Positions 44,448 to 53,476 are shown, numbered from the stretch's first letter. The stretch is DNA of 64,000 bases from PCC-6802 sp943367755 (GCA_943367755.1 CALRKB020000003.1:1-64000), one strand, 5' to 3'. A program made the numbers and translations. The notes: generated by a model not told the origin, from the letters alone.

Positions 44448-45488
44448 TTAAGTATCATGATGATCGTCTATCGGTTTTGTTACCATGAGTTCGCGTATAA
44501 GTTTCTCAGGCAAATCCTCTGGGAAGTGCTCTTTATCCATTTCCTTCAGCTTTTCTAGGAATACCTCAGAATGGTTTTCTTGATCAGAAAATGGAAACAC
44601 CTCTTCGATGTCGTAGATTGGCTCAGGACGAACGTATAGCTCAGTAAGGATCTCGAGCGCACCATCAGGAAGATCTTTGGCAAGCTGCTCTATTTCGCTC
44701 ACTTTTGATGTGATGCTCATTGAGAGAATAACCTGAAAAAGTCGCTCGTGCTGTTTGGTTGTGAGTATTACGGGCACCATTGATGTGTACTCGCGATATA
44801 CGGCCGCGATGTGTTCCCAATATGCAATCTCGTTGGATGGATGGGCATCTCGCTTGAACCCATCCATCCAAAAATCCATTGAATGTGTGTACGCCCCAAG
44901 CAAGCACGCACGCACTAAGCGAATTCTGCCTACTAGCTCTGGCGGCAGTTCATTATGTTGAATGGGTGATGGATAAAGTTTTGAAAGAGCAATTGAGTTT
45001 ACCTTAGCGTCTTGAAGCGATAAGTGATACGCAATTCGCCGTTGAATCTGAGTAAAGAGATCTGGGCGGATCACCTCGATGATACGAATCGCGATCTGCA
45101 CAGGTGTTTTGCCTGAAGAGTCAACCGCTAGTTTGTCAGCTAGTGTAGGGCTGAAATTCAGTACATCGTCTCTCGACACGTTGTGCCAGACGGGCAATAT
45201 GACTTTCGTGCCCGCGATCTCTCTCGCATTAAGCCCACGTAGCTCATACTCAGGCCACTTCTTTGCAATGAACGAAGGAGAAATCACGATGAGACCAAAG
45301 TTCGACTTGGCCAGTCCGAGGTCGATGCTCCTGCTCAAGCTATCACCCAACTTCAGTGCGTACTTGTCGTACCAAACATTTACACCAAAAGCAGAGAGGG
45401 CTGAAGCAAGAGGTTCTACAAAGTCAGCCTTGTCTTCGGAGGCGTGCGAGATGAAAATATCCCAACTTTCAACTGTTGATGCGGACAT
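44448..45488 (-). CDS. TIR-domain protein
   Basis: 346 residues from ATG 45488, which has AAAGGAG at a good distance; an ATG 6 bases upstream touches that site and is less likely. Residues 8-140 are a TIR domain: WDIFISHASEDKADFVEPLA, VWYDKYALKLGDSLSRSID and IVISPSFIAKKWPEYELRG. Trp78-x3-Glu82 fits the catalytic Glu of NAD-cleaving TIRs. The rest (150-346) is helical and unknown, perhaps the sensor. Bacterial TIR proteins are often phage-defence NADases. There is no partner gene and no HIP1 site inside, and it sits at the end of the toxin-antitoxin island. Confidence 0.8.
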   Translation of the reverse strand: MSASTVESWDIFISHASEDKADFVEPLASALSAFGVNVWYDKYALKLGDSLSRSIDLGLAKSNFGLIVISPSFIAKKWPEYELRGLNAREIAGTKVILPVWHNVSRDDVLNFSPTLADKLAVDSSGKTPVQIAIRIIEVIRPDLFTQIQRRIAYHLSLQDAKVNSIALSKLYPSPIQHNELPPELVGRIRLVRACLLGAYTHSMDFWMDGFKRDAHPSNEIAYWEHIAAVYREYTSMVPVILTTKQHERLFQVILSMSITSKVSEIEQLAKDLPDGALEILTELYVRPEPIYDIEEVFPFSDQENHSEVFLEKLKEMDKEHFPEDLPEKLIRELMVTKPIDDHHDT

Positions 45489-45596
45489 ACACATCTCCTT
45501 TGAGTCTTAACGGCTATATTCGCTTGCTATCATATCTTTTCGCTCCTATTTGAGGCAAGCGCAATTATTCAGGTGCGACAAGGTGTTCAACACAGA

Positions 45597-45752
45597 CTAG
45601 TCAGGAGGCTTAATTCGTGAAGACCATTCTTTACCTTGCCACTGTTCCGACCAGAGTTTTTGAACCAATTGGTAAGGATTGCATCGCGTAGCCGTGGCAA
45701 GAAAATCACGAGAATTCTCTCTAGCAGTAAACCCAACGATTATTTCCCATTT
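45597..45752 (-). pseudogene. Possible small-gene remnant
   Basis: A 51-codon minus-strand frame (KWEIIVGFTARENSRDFLAT to SSRIKPPD) has protein-like composition but no start codon. A good ribosome site (GGAGG) and an ATG sit at the right place but in another frame that ends after 9 codons. A one- or two-base change near 45750 would join them. It lies directly after pepF on the same strand. It could also be chance. Confidence 0.3.
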
Positions 45753-45783
45753 ATAAACCTCCGCTACCGAACTTGAGTCGATT

Positions 45784-47640
45784 TTAGAGCGCAGCTTGCA
45801 GGCGATCTAGCAGACCTTCTACATAATTCAAAGCGCCAGCGATCGCACCAGGATCTTCCAAGTCAACATCAACATATCGCCGCAGCGCTTCTACCTGATT
45901 CATACTACCTCCCACCGCCAGCATCTCTAAATATCCAGGCACAAAGTCTTTGCCAACTTCGCGATACTTCTGATAGCAAGCCAGACTGACGATGTTAGAG
46001 GCAGTGTATTGATAGCAATAGAACGGCTTGAAGAAAATGTGGCCTACCCTCGCCCAGTCATACTGATGTTCTGGCAGCACTTCTACTGCATCACCGCAAA
46101 CTTCTTGATAAAGCTCCATCCACTTTTGGTTGACAAACGTATGGTCGAAGCTACCTTGAGCCGATCGCTCGTGAATTGCTAATTCCAGGCGGCTAATCGT
46201 GCTTTGGCGAAACAGCAAGTTAAGCTGATCTTCTAGCTGTTGTGTAATCAAAGCTTTAGCCAGGTGAGCATCATCTGCCCATGACTTCAATAAATAGTCG
46301 AGCAGCAACAACTCATTGAACGTAGAAGCAACCTCGGCACTTACCATCGGCGGATTGCTATTGAAATAGGACTGGCGATCGCCAATGGCAGCAAAATGCA
46401 ATCCATGACCCATCTCATGCGCTAGCGTAAATAGAGAATTATAGTTGTTGGTATACGACAGCAATAGATAACTGTGTTTACCATGACTGTAGGAGCAAAA
46501 AGCACCACCGCGCTTGCCAGGGCGCACTTTTGCATCTACCCAGTTGTTAATAAAGAATTCTTCTGCCCGCCTGGCATAGTTGATATCAAACTGTTCTAAA
46601 GCAGCTAGCAAAGTCTCTACACCTGTTTTATAGTCAATTTCTAGTGGTTTGGCATTATTCTTACTATCTGGATTGTGATTAGACCAAGGCGCGTAAAGGT
46701 CACAGGTGCGAATTGGCTGGCCGAGAGCCTTTGCTTTGAGTTTGTAGTAGCGCTGGAATAACTCAACCCGCTGCTGCATACCATCCATAATGGCGCGAAA
46801 CACTGGCTCCGACACCTCATCAATCAGCAGTTGCTTTTGCAATGTTGAAGTATATCCCCGCATCTGACATTCGATGCGATGATCCTGGCTCACGGTATTG
46901 AGAATAAAGCCGTAAAGCAAATTGTGGGATTTTAAGGCCTGACGCACAGATAGATAAGCATGGTGGCGTACATCTGCATTAGGATGATAAAGCAGTGCAC
47001 CTAATTCCGCTTCTGTGCTAGCACTCTTACCATCAGGAGTAGGAACCGGTTCAAATTCCTGCGCTCCCATATGCAGCGATCGCAATTGGATAAAAGCTTG
47101 GCGACCCGTGAGACTATCTTGATTGCGAGTCTGTTCGATTTCTTCGGAAAGCTTATGCGGGCGGAATTGGGCAATGCGATCGAGATAATGGCGATAATTG
47201 GCTAGTTCTGGTGCTGCTTGTAATGCCTGAAACTTTTCCTCGTCAATACTTTGCAATTCCAGATCGAAGAATAACAATTGGTTCTCAATCTCGGTCAGAG
47301 CTTCCAACACCTTATCCAAATATTGCTTTGCCTCTGTGTTGCGAGTATCGGCAGCAAAAATTAGGGAGGGGTAAGAATAGAGATAGCCGGATGTTTGAGC
47401 GATCGCTTCTAATTCTTGCAAGCATTGACAGATCGCCGTAGGAGATAATTGACTGACCTGACCGCGATAATCCTCACGAAGCATAGCAGCCTTTTCCTGA
47501 AGCTGTTTCAAATCTTGAGCAAGTTGAGGATCGTCAAATCCTTTGTAGAGATCTGAAAGATCCCACTCTTGGGGCTGATCGAGATATGAAACATTGCTAA
47601 TCTCATTTACATTCATTGGATCGGTAACAAAATTGACCAA
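45784..47640 (-). CDS. pepF: Oligoendopeptidase F (M3 family)
   Basis: About 618 residues. The zinc motif HEMGHGLH lies near 407 with the later Glu in FNELLLLDYLL, and the start region EWDLSDLYKGF is typical. The M3B enzyme cuts short peptides in the cytoplasm. Start choice: TTG 47640 has GGGAGG at the right spacing; ATG 47616 lacks one; the frame is open to a TTG at 47658. Confidence 0.93.
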   Translation of the reverse strand: MVNFVTDPMNVNEISNVSYLDQPQEWDLSDLYKGFDDPQLAQDLKQLQEKAAMLREDYRGQVSQLSPTAICQCLQELEAIAQTSGYLYSYPSLIFAADTRNTEAKQYLDKVLEALTEIENQLLFFDLELQSIDEEKFQALQAAPELANYRHYLDRIAQFRPHKLSEEIEQTRNQDSLTGRQAFIQLRSLHMGAQEFEPVPTPDGKSASTEAELGALLYHPNADVRHHAYLSVRQALKSHNLLYGFILNTVSQDHRIECQMRGYTSTLQKQLLIDEVSEPVFRAIMDGMQQRVELFQRYYKLKAKALGQPIRTCDLYAPWSNHNPDSKNNAKPLEIDYKTGVETLLAALEQFDINYARRAEEFFINNWVDAKVRPGKRGGAFCSYSHGKHSYLLLSYTNNYNSLFTLAHEMGHGLHFAAIGDRQSYFNSNPPMVSAEVASTFNELLLLDYLLKSWADDAHLAKALITQQLEDQLNLLFRQSTISRLELAIHERSAQGSFDHTFVNQKWMELYQEVCGDAVEVLPEHQYDWARVGHIFFKPFYCYQYTASNIVSLACYQKYREVGKDFVPGYLEMLAVGGSMNQVEALRRYVDVDLEDPGAIAGALNYVEGLLDRLQAAL

Positions 47641-47826
47641 TTGTGCCTCCCTTATCAAATTTACGAATGTTAGTTTTTAGACTAAAACTAACATGGAATT
47701 TAATACTGCCAGAAGTTGGCAAAAAATAGAGCCAGATCTTCAAGAGAATATTAAGGCTTTAGTTGTTTAAGCAAAATTACTAAGCCTATGGCTGACCTGA
47801 TTGACTGACAAATCTTTTTAGCTTGG

Positions 47827-47871
47827 CGGTTAAAACCGCAGCTATACAAACCAAACCTGCCTACGCAGGTT
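47827..47871. repeat. Double-hairpin dispersed repeat
   Basis: Two adjacent perfect palindromes: GCGGTT-AA-AACCGC (47827-47840) and AACCTGC-CTAC-GCAGGTT (47854-47871). Pairs of this kind, a GCGGTTxxAACCGC stem followed by a CxxGCGxxG stem, are common intergenic repeats in cyanobacteria. Confidence 0.55.
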
Positions 47872-47926
47872 CAAGAATAGATACTTCAAGCAGTTAATAA
47901 GGTTCCCGAAAACTCCCCAAAACTCA

Positions 47927-47956
47927 GTGAGTCCGGTAGAAGGCTACCAGACTCAC
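47927..47956. repeat. Long hairpin
   Basis: GTGAGTCCGGTAG (47927-47939) pairs with CTACCAGACTCAC (47944-47956), 12 of 13 pairs, around a 4-base loop. No T-run follows on either strand, so it is not a simple terminator. Confidence 0.55.
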
Positions 47957-48385
47957 GCAGAAATATATATCACTAACTAACTTACTAGAGGTTTGTACTT
48001 GCTCTTACAGTGTATCGACTTCCTTGTCTTTATTTCTCATTAACCTGAGCGGTTTATCCGTTCTTAACTTCTACACAATTCACTCTTATCCACTAATCCC
48101 TGGCAACTTATACATCAATTCACTTGACTTGCCCTATCTAGGTTAAGCTCTGGCCACTACTTCTACCTCTCTACAAGATAAATTAACGGTAGACTTAACT
48201 TTGACGGTAACTGAATAAATAACCTAGAGAAATCTCCAACTATCAAGAGATTAAGATTAACTGAATAGAGAAACTATATTGAACTAAGAGATCGAGATAA
48301 TTCATCTACAAAGACGACAAGCTTAGTTTAGCCTGTAAGTGGTTCAGGGAGGAGGCACTGCCCTTAAACCTGCGTTCCTTTCTTG

Positions 48386-48406
48386 TGCCTATATGTAGGA
48401 TAGGCA
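48386..48406 (+). promoter_or_regulatory. Leader hairpin ahead of the 130-residue unknown gene
   Basis: TGCCTAT (48386-48392) pairs perfectly with ATAGGCA (48400-48406) around a 7-base loop, 45 bases before the ATG at 48451. It may be the 3' end of an upstream RNA or a leader structure of the gene. Confidence 0.4.
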
Positions 48407-48450
48407 AACCCAGCTAGAATAGCAAGTGCATTTAATATAAGTTCACACCT

Positions 48451-48843
48451 ATGCCACGTCCAGTACCTAAATTTACAGTTAACCTAGCAGGAGGTTCCGT
48501 TGCGATCGCATTTTCGACCGAAGCGGCACGCGAACTCAAAGTTCAAATTAATCAATTAATGGAAAGCTTACGCCTGGTGGCGAGCAAAAACACGCCTGCT
48601 GCTGCTGGGGGCAAACCTAAACCCGTTCGCCAACCCAACATGGAGTATCAGCATACTGGTGAGGTGTTTCTGGAAATTTTTTGCAACCCTAATATCTACG
48701 CTACTCCTTTTACCGCTAAGGTAAACATTACGCTTAGAGACGATCGGATTCGCTTGATTACGGAAGCGCAACTCAGTCAATTAGTGGATGATGTGAATAA
48801 ATACATCGAAGATATGGCTCAGTATATAGAGACAAGCCATTAA
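48451..48843 (+). CDS. Conserved-looking unknown protein
   Basis: 130 residues, soluble, no signal peptide. KFTVNLAGGSVAIAFSTEAA, EYQHTGEVFLEIFCNPNIY and KVNITLRDDRIRLITEAQL suggest a beta-rich fold closed by a helix (LSQLVDDVNKYIEDMAQYIE). No family is recognised. It lies 77 bases before the small membrane gene and pyrB on the same strand. Confidence 0.7.
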   Translation: MPRPVPKFTVNLAGGSVAIAFSTEAARELKVQINQLMESLRLVASKNTPAAAGGKPKPVRQPNMEYQHTGEVFLEIFCNPNIYATPFTAKVNITLRDDRIRLITEAQLSQLVDDVNKYIEDMAQYIETSH

Positions 48844-48920
48844 GCATCGCTTAGGCTAGATTAGTCTTGTTGCTTACTTTTTGTCATCTAACTTTCCACC
48901 CAAGCTTCCTAATAAAAGTC

Positions 48921-49094
48921 ATGTCCTTTTTTCGTCAATACATTGCGCCTTTAATCATCTTTGCCATATTTATCTTTACGTTAATTTTGGTTAGCTCGCG
49001 GGCTTTCCTACCCAATGATATGATGACGCCTGCTCCGATCGGTACGATCGGTACGATGCCTTCTAGTTTAGCGGCAAGCATCAAACAGCATTAA
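48921..49094 (+). CDS. Small membrane protein before pyrB
   Basis: 57 residues from ATG 48921. One strong helix (IIFAIFIFTLILVSSRAFLP) near 10-30 is followed by a Pro/Thr-rich tail. It ends 1 base before the pyrB start, so translation is coupled. I recall similar small proteins in front of pyrB in other cyanobacteria; the function is unknown. Confidence 0.7.
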   Translation: MSFFRQYIAPLIIFAIFIFTLILVSSRAFLPNDMMTPAPIGTIGTMPSSLAASIKQH

Positions 49095-49095
49095 G

Positions 49096-50073
49096 ATGAG
49101 CGAGCAAACCTGGCAACGCAGACATGTAATTTCGCTGGCTGATTTTACTGTCTCTGACTACGAATTGGTATTACAAACGGCGCTGAGTTTTACCGAGGTA
49201 CTATCGCGCCGCAATAAGAAAGTCCCTACGCTCCAGGGCAAAGTCGTAGCAAATCTATTCTTTGAGTCTTCGACGCGTACCCGCAATAGTTTTGAGTTGG
49301 CGGCGAAGCGGCTCTCTGCTGACACGCTTAACTTCGCACCTGGCACTTCCTCACTCTCGAAGGGAGAAACTATTCTGGATACTGCCCGTACTTTTCTAGC
49401 AATGGGTACGGACATTATGGTTATCCGCCATCAGGCCGCTGGCGTGCCAGACCAAATTGCCCTTGATATGGATCGCCTCGGGGGGCGTGTTGCTGTCCTC
49501 AATGCTGGTGATGGCAAGCACGAGCATCCTACCCAAGCTCTCCTCGATCTGTTTACACTCTGCTCTTACCTCAATCCTATTGCGCCCAGTGCTAAAGACA
49601 TTAAGGGCAAGAAGGTGGCGATCGTGGGGGATATTTTGCACTCCAGGGTAGCGCGCTCTAATCTCTGGAGCCTGGTGACTAATGGTGCCAACGTGCATCT
49701 AGCTGGGCCACCGACCCTCCTGCCATCAGCGTTTGCCGAGTATGGTGTTACGGTTCACCATAACCTCACACCAGCTCTAGAAGATGCTGACTTTGTCATG
49801 ACATTGAGGTTGCAAACCGAACGCATGAGCCAGTTCCTGATTCCTAGCCTGCGCGAATATCATGCTCAGTTTGGTATTACTCGCGATCGCCTGGTCAAGT
49901 GCGCCTCCAACGTCCAGGTTCTTCACCCAGGCCCTGTCAATCGCGGCGTTGAGATCAGTTCTGACTTGATGGACGATCCGCGCCTCAGCCTGATCGAAAA
50001 GCAAGTTACTAATGGTGTTGCGATTCGGATGAGCTTGTTATATTTGATGGGATCTGCAACTGCTACGGGTTAG
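49096..50073 (+). CDS. pyrB: Aspartate carbamoyltransferase catalytic subunit
   Basis: 325 residues. Carbamoyl-phosphate loop FESSTRTRNSFELAAKRL near 55, LSKGETILDTARTF near 85, HPTQALLDLFT near 140 and NVQVLHPGPVNRG near 275 identify it. It makes carbamoyl aspartate, the committed pyrimidine step. No pyrI is adjacent. The dihydroorotase-like gene at 39-40 kb may supply a partner subunit. Its last 11 bases overlap the convergent pentapeptide gene. Confidence 0.97.
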   Translation: MSEQTWQRRHVISLADFTVSDYELVLQTALSFTEVLSRRNKKVPTLQGKVVANLFFESSTRTRNSFELAAKRLSADTLNFAPGTSSLSKGETILDTARTFLAMGTDIMVIRHQAAGVPDQIALDMDRLGGRVAVLNAGDGKHEHPTQALLDLFTLCSYLNPIAPSAKDIKGKKVAIVGDILHSRVARSNLWSLVTNGANVHLAGPPTLLPSAFAEYGVTVHHNLTPALEDADFVMTLRLQTERMSQFLIPSLREYHAQFGITRDRLVKCASNVQVLHPGPVNRGVEISSDLMDDPRLSLIEKQVTNGVAIRMSLLYLMGSATATG

Positions 50074-50485
50074 TTTTTACCTCGGGTTTTGGATTGGGTT
50101 TAGGTACATTTTCTGGACATCCCTGAGCAGACTTATTGCCATCTGGCATAATCGCACCACAGAGATTTGCCTCTGTTAAATCTGTTCCGTAGATATTGGC
50201 ACCCGATAGGTCGGCACCTCTAAGATCGGCCTTATATAAATTTGCGCCATTTAGTGTAGAGTCTCTTAGATCGGAAAATCTTAGATTTGCACGGTACAGA
50301 TTGGCTCCGGTCAAATTAGCACCTCTAAGGTTAACGGGGCCGATGTTAGCTTCGTATAAATCGCAACCAGGACATTCTCTAGTTGTGATTAATCGTCTCA
50401 CGTGCATAGGATTTTCTGCTAGAGCGATCGCCACAAAGTTCGTACTAGCTACCACCATTACAGCAACCGCAATTCCTAATTTCAT
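50063..50485 (-). CDS. Secreted pentapeptide-repeat protein
   Basis: 140 residues from ATG 50485 (an in-frame ATG 18 bases upstream is an alternative). A signal peptide runs to about ALAEN. CPGCDLYEANIGPVNL starts a row of A(N/D)L-xx pentapeptides to about residue 110, forming a right-handed beta-helix. A disulphide is likely between CxxC cysteines in CPGC. The C-terminus is Pro/Lys-rich. Periplasmic; function unknown. Confidence 0.82.
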   Translation of the reverse strand: MKLGIAVAVMVVASTNFVAIALAENPMHVRRLITTRECPGCDLYEANIGPVNLRGANLTGANLYRANLRFSDLRDSTLNGANLYKADLRGADLSGANIYGTDLTEANLCGAIMPDGNKSAQGCPENVPKPNPKPEVKTNP

Positions 50486-50794
50486 AAATACCCGAAAACT
50501 CACGATCTGCGTATTACTGCATTATGCCCTAAAGCATGATACTCATTCTGCTGCTCATACCTGCGATCGCGATCGCAGGTGCATGTATACCTAAATCACT
50601 GACTTTGCCCTGTATTCAGCGGATGATATTTCTCAATCGAACTGCGACAAACCAAATGAGATGGGAAACCAAATCACCCACCAGCATGAGCTAGTCGCAG
50701 GAAGCCAAGATCGTCTATGAGACCGCAGAATGGTTTACATAGGTGATGACATTCAAACGTTACAGGTTAGTAGTTCATCGTGAGGAGTAAGGAT

Positions 50795-51124
50795 ATGAAG
50801 TTAAGAGGTTTCGCTACATTATTGCTGATTGCCATGGTAAGTTTTGCTACTCCATCCAAGGCTGAAACTACCGTCGCTGTAATGAATCTAGATAACCAGC
50901 AAAAAACGGAAATAGTTTGTTCAGAGGAATTAGGTAATGCTTGCACCCTCCAAGCAGGTACATCAGATTTACGCATTGCAGCCAACACTGCAACCAGAAT
51001 TGCCCCCGCTCCTACCACTAATCACATCATTATGCTAAATGCTAAAGATGGCATTGCCTGTTTAGTGGAAGCAGAAGGTTCTCCCAATGGTGCCCTATCC
51101 TGCGGTTTTGTTGACAACGATTAA
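50795..51124 (+). CDS. Small secreted unknown protein
   Basis: 109 residues from ATG 50795, preceded by AGGAG at 7 bases. A signal peptide (MKLRGFATLLLIAMVSFATP) ends at SKAE. The mature part has four Cys residues (IVCSEE, NACTL, IACLV, LSCGF), likely two disulphides. No family is recognised. Its last 30 bases overlap the convergent channel gene. The 291 bases upstream contain no other gene. Confidence 0.65.
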   Translation: MKLRGFATLLLIAMVSFATPSKAETTVAVMNLDNQQKTEIVCSEELGNACTLQAGTSDLRIAANTATRIAPAPTTNHIIMLNAKDGIACLVEAEGSPNGALSCGFVDND

Positions 51125-51886
51125 TGCGGTGCCGCAGTTCTTGCAGTAATTAGCATCAGGATCGTGCATCGATAAACCACATTGAGAGCATGGCGTGTCT
51201 ACATGATTGGCTGTTTTTACCAGGCGCTTAAACAAATCGCCTAGCTGCACCGGAATTAGAGCGATCCCAGTCAGTACCATCAATACTGTAAGGAGACGTC
51301 CTGATTCCGAAGCAGGTGTAACATCACCGTAACCGACTGTTGTCATCGTAAAAATAGAGAAATAAAAGGCATCGAGAAATGTTTTAAAACTATTGGGATT
51401 GACTGGATGCTCGACCTGATAGATCAGTCCTGAGAAAATAAACACGATCGCGAGTAGCGTAAAGATAATTCGCACAAACACAATACTATCTTCATTACTG
51501 AGACGGCCTAAAAGTGTTTTGTTACCCAGCAAGCGAATGAGACGGAGAAATCTAAACCAGCGCAATAGCCGCAGAAAACTGGTGTCGGAAGCAGTCGCAA
51601 AAAACGGCACGATCGCAATTAAGTCAATCATGGAATAGAGGCTAAAGAAGTACTGACGCTTGTTGTCAGCACACCAAAAACGCAACATATACTCAATTGC
51701 AAAGATCAATAGAATGCCGTTGTCAAGGAGGTTGAGGTTAGTACGAGCAGCCTCAGAGATGGGGTAAGTTTGGGCGACAAAAATCCCGGAAGAGATCAAC
51801 ACCAGAACACCTATGGTTAAGTTAATTCCTCTCCCCACAGGTGTTTCTATATCTTCTAAGTAAAAGGAAATTTTTTCGCGCAGCAT
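51095..51886 (-). CDS. Voltage-gated-type potassium channel with C-terminal zinc ribbon
   Basis: 263 residues. Six membrane segments: S1 near 22-42, an S4-like stretch with regular Arg (FLRLLRWFRFLRLIRLLG) near 105-122, and the pore TMTTVGYGDVTP near 181-192. The filter TVGYGD is canonical for potassium. After S6 a cytoplasmic tail ends in CSQCGLSMHDPDANYCKNCG, a double-CxxC zinc ribbon. It may affect tetramer assembly or redox sensing; that is inference. Confidence 0.88.
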   Translation of the reverse strand: MLREKISFYLEDIETPVGRGINLTIGVLVLISSGIFVAQTYPISEAARTNLNLLDNGILLIFAIEYMLRFWCADNKRQYFFSLYSMIDLIAIVPFFATASDTSFLRLLRWFRFLRLIRLLGNKTLLGRLSNEDSIVFVRIIFTLLAIVFIFSGLIYQVEHPVNPNSFKTFLDAFYFSIFTMTTVGYGDVTPASESGRLLTVLMVLTGIALIPVQLGDLFKRLVKTANHVDTPCSQCGLSMHDPDANYCKNCGTALIVVNKTAG

Positions 51887-51959
51887 TGAACCATTTGGTA
51901 AGCTCTTCTGTCTAAACTAACGTACAGAGTTTCCAGCATAATCACAAGGGGAATATTTA

Positions 51960-52394
51960 GTGTTTAACAATCTCAAAAGTGGTTTAGCGATCGCCACTAT
52001 TTCTCTAATTGTCGGGGGAGTAGCTGTTCCTAGCTTTACATCTGCGCAAACTCCTGCGCCCAACTCGCCAGGTGTCACGCGCAAACACCAGCGAGGAGAT
52101 GTATGGAAGGAGCTAAATTTAACGGATACGCAGAAGCAACAGCTCAAGACCATTCACGAAAATTCGCGCAAACGCATCCAAAGCGTTTTGACAGATGAGC
52201 AACGTGCCAAACTTGAAGCAGCCCGTCAATCAGGCGATCGCAAGGAAGTTATGAAGTCGCTTAATCTGACTGATGCGCAGAAGCAACAGATGCGTGATAT
52301 TCGCAAGGAATCTCGCGAACAAACCTTAGCGATTCTGACTCCTGAGCAGCGTAGCAAATTCGAGCAATTGCATTCGCAACGATCGGGTAAATAG
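51960..52394 (+). CDS. Periplasmic Spy/CpxP-like LTxxQ protein
   Basis: 144 residues from a GTG at 51960. A signal peptide precedes AQTPAP. Two LTxxQ motifs occur, LNLTDTQKQQLKTI and LNLTDAQKQQMRDI, separated by LTDEQRAKLEAARQ, the helical pattern of Spy/CpxP envelope chaperones. It probably binds unfolded proteins or metals in the periplasm. It diverges from the channel gene. Confidence 0.8.
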   Translation: MFNNLKSGLAIATISLIVGGVAVPSFTSAQTPAPNSPGVTRKHQRGDVWKELNLTDTQKQQLKTIHENSRKRIQSVLTDEQRAKLEAARQSGDRKEVMKSLNLTDAQKQQMRDIRKESREQTLAILTPEQRSKFEQLHSQRSGK

Positions 52395-52534
52395 CTAAAT
52401 CAACCCTGAAGGCAGCAGGTTCTCTCTTGATATAATTGTCCTAAATAAAGTGAGGGTGTAGCAAGTGACGTGGCGCATCCTCACTAAAATTTTGGTTATA
52501 TCTACTAGAAAACCAATAGGAGTCAGAGAAACTG

Positions 52535-53437
52535 TTGCTGAAGCCAGGTACATTGTGGAAAAGTATTGTGGAACGGAGCGATCGCGCGCTTGAGTGCGGT
52601 GCCTTGCTTTCAATACCAACAGAGCATGAGTTTATTGAACAGAATGGCGTGCGTTTTTTGGTAAGGATCTTATCTAACTTGATCCGTAAGGATAAAGCCA
52701 TAAAAAAACTGGATGAACAAACTTCCTCTGGCGATCGCACATTTAATCCCTTTCTACCCTACGAAAATGACTTATTTGTAGCAGATATTTCCAATACACA
52801 TGTCTGTATCTTAAACAAGTTCAATGTTGTGGATCACCATGCCCTGATTGTGACACGGGCATTTGAGGCGCAGGACACCTGGCTCACCTTGCAGGATTTT
52901 GCTGCGATGTGGGCTTGTCTGGCTGAATTTGATGGTTTGGTATTCTACAATGCTGGTAAGACGGCTGGCGCTAGCCAGCAGCACAAACACCTCCAGATCG
53001 TTCCACTGCCCTTTATCCCATCAGAAGTCCAAATCCCGATCTCCTCTTTAATTCCATCAGCCACATTTCAAGACTCGATCGGCATGATCGCACAACTACC
53101 TTTTGTGCATGCTCTCGCCCGACTCGATGATATTGGCGAGAAATCTCCTTTGCATGCTGCCGAGACAACGCTGAAGTGTTACCGGAAGCTACTGCAAGCA
53201 ATCAATTTGCAAGATGATGAGAGATGCAGCAGAGATCGGCAATCTGGTGCATATAATCTGCTAGCAACGCGAGAATGGATGTTACTTGTGGCGCGATCGC
53301 GCGAAAGTTTTGAGTCTATCTCTGTCAACGCATTGGGATTTGCTGGTGCACTGCTGGTACGAGATCGACAGCAAATGCAGATCCTCAAAGACTGTGGCCC
53401 CATGACCCTTCTGCAGCAGGTTGCCGTGCCACTATAA
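52535..53437 (+). CDS. apa: Diadenosine tetraphosphate (Ap4A) phosphorylase / ATP adenylyltransferase
   Basis: 300 residues from a TTG at 52535; AGGAG lies 12 bases upstream. LKPGTLWKSIVERSDRALEC and NPFLPYENDLFV are family-specific; the HIT-like catalytic triad motif is QQHKHLQIVPLPF near 155. The enzyme phosphorolyses Ap4A to ATP and ADP. No ATG is available near the start. Confidence 0.88.
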   Translation: MLKPGTLWKSIVERSDRALECGALLSIPTEHEFIEQNGVRFLVRILSNLIRKDKAIKKLDEQTSSGDRTFNPFLPYENDLFVADISNTHVCILNKFNVVDHHALIVTRAFEAQDTWLTLQDFAAMWACLAEFDGLVFYNAGKTAGASQQHKHLQIVPLPFIPSEVQIPISSLIPSATFQDSIGMIAQLPFVHALARLDDIGEKSPLHAAETTLKCYRKLLQAINLQDDERCSRDRQSGAYNLLATREWMLLVARSRESFESISVNALGFAGALLVRDRQQMQILKDCGPMTLLQQVAVPL

Positions 53438-53476
53438 CCAGATTCTCCAATATGATGACTTCTGCGATTGAAGCCT

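Larger units (their letters stand above)
47659..48450. other. 792-base gene-free region with hairpins
   Basis: No convincing frame on either strand. It contains a palindromic repeat (47827-47871), a strong hairpin (47927-47956) and another hairpin at 48386-48406, each listed. The middle (about 48000-48200) is strikingly pyrimidine-rich on the plus strand. An RNA could lie between 48300 and 48410, where outer TTTAGCCT/AGGCAAA and inner GGTTCAGGG/CCCTTAAACC pairings are possible. It does not match tmRNA, RNase P RNA or SRP RNA as I know them. Confidence 0.5.

Noticed and set aside
48300..48410. SRP RNA, tmRNA or RNase P RNA
   Set aside because: The conserved cores (GTCAGG-GGAA-AGCAGC for SRP RNA, the tmRNA ends, the RNase P GAGGAAAGTCCGGGCTCC block) are absent.
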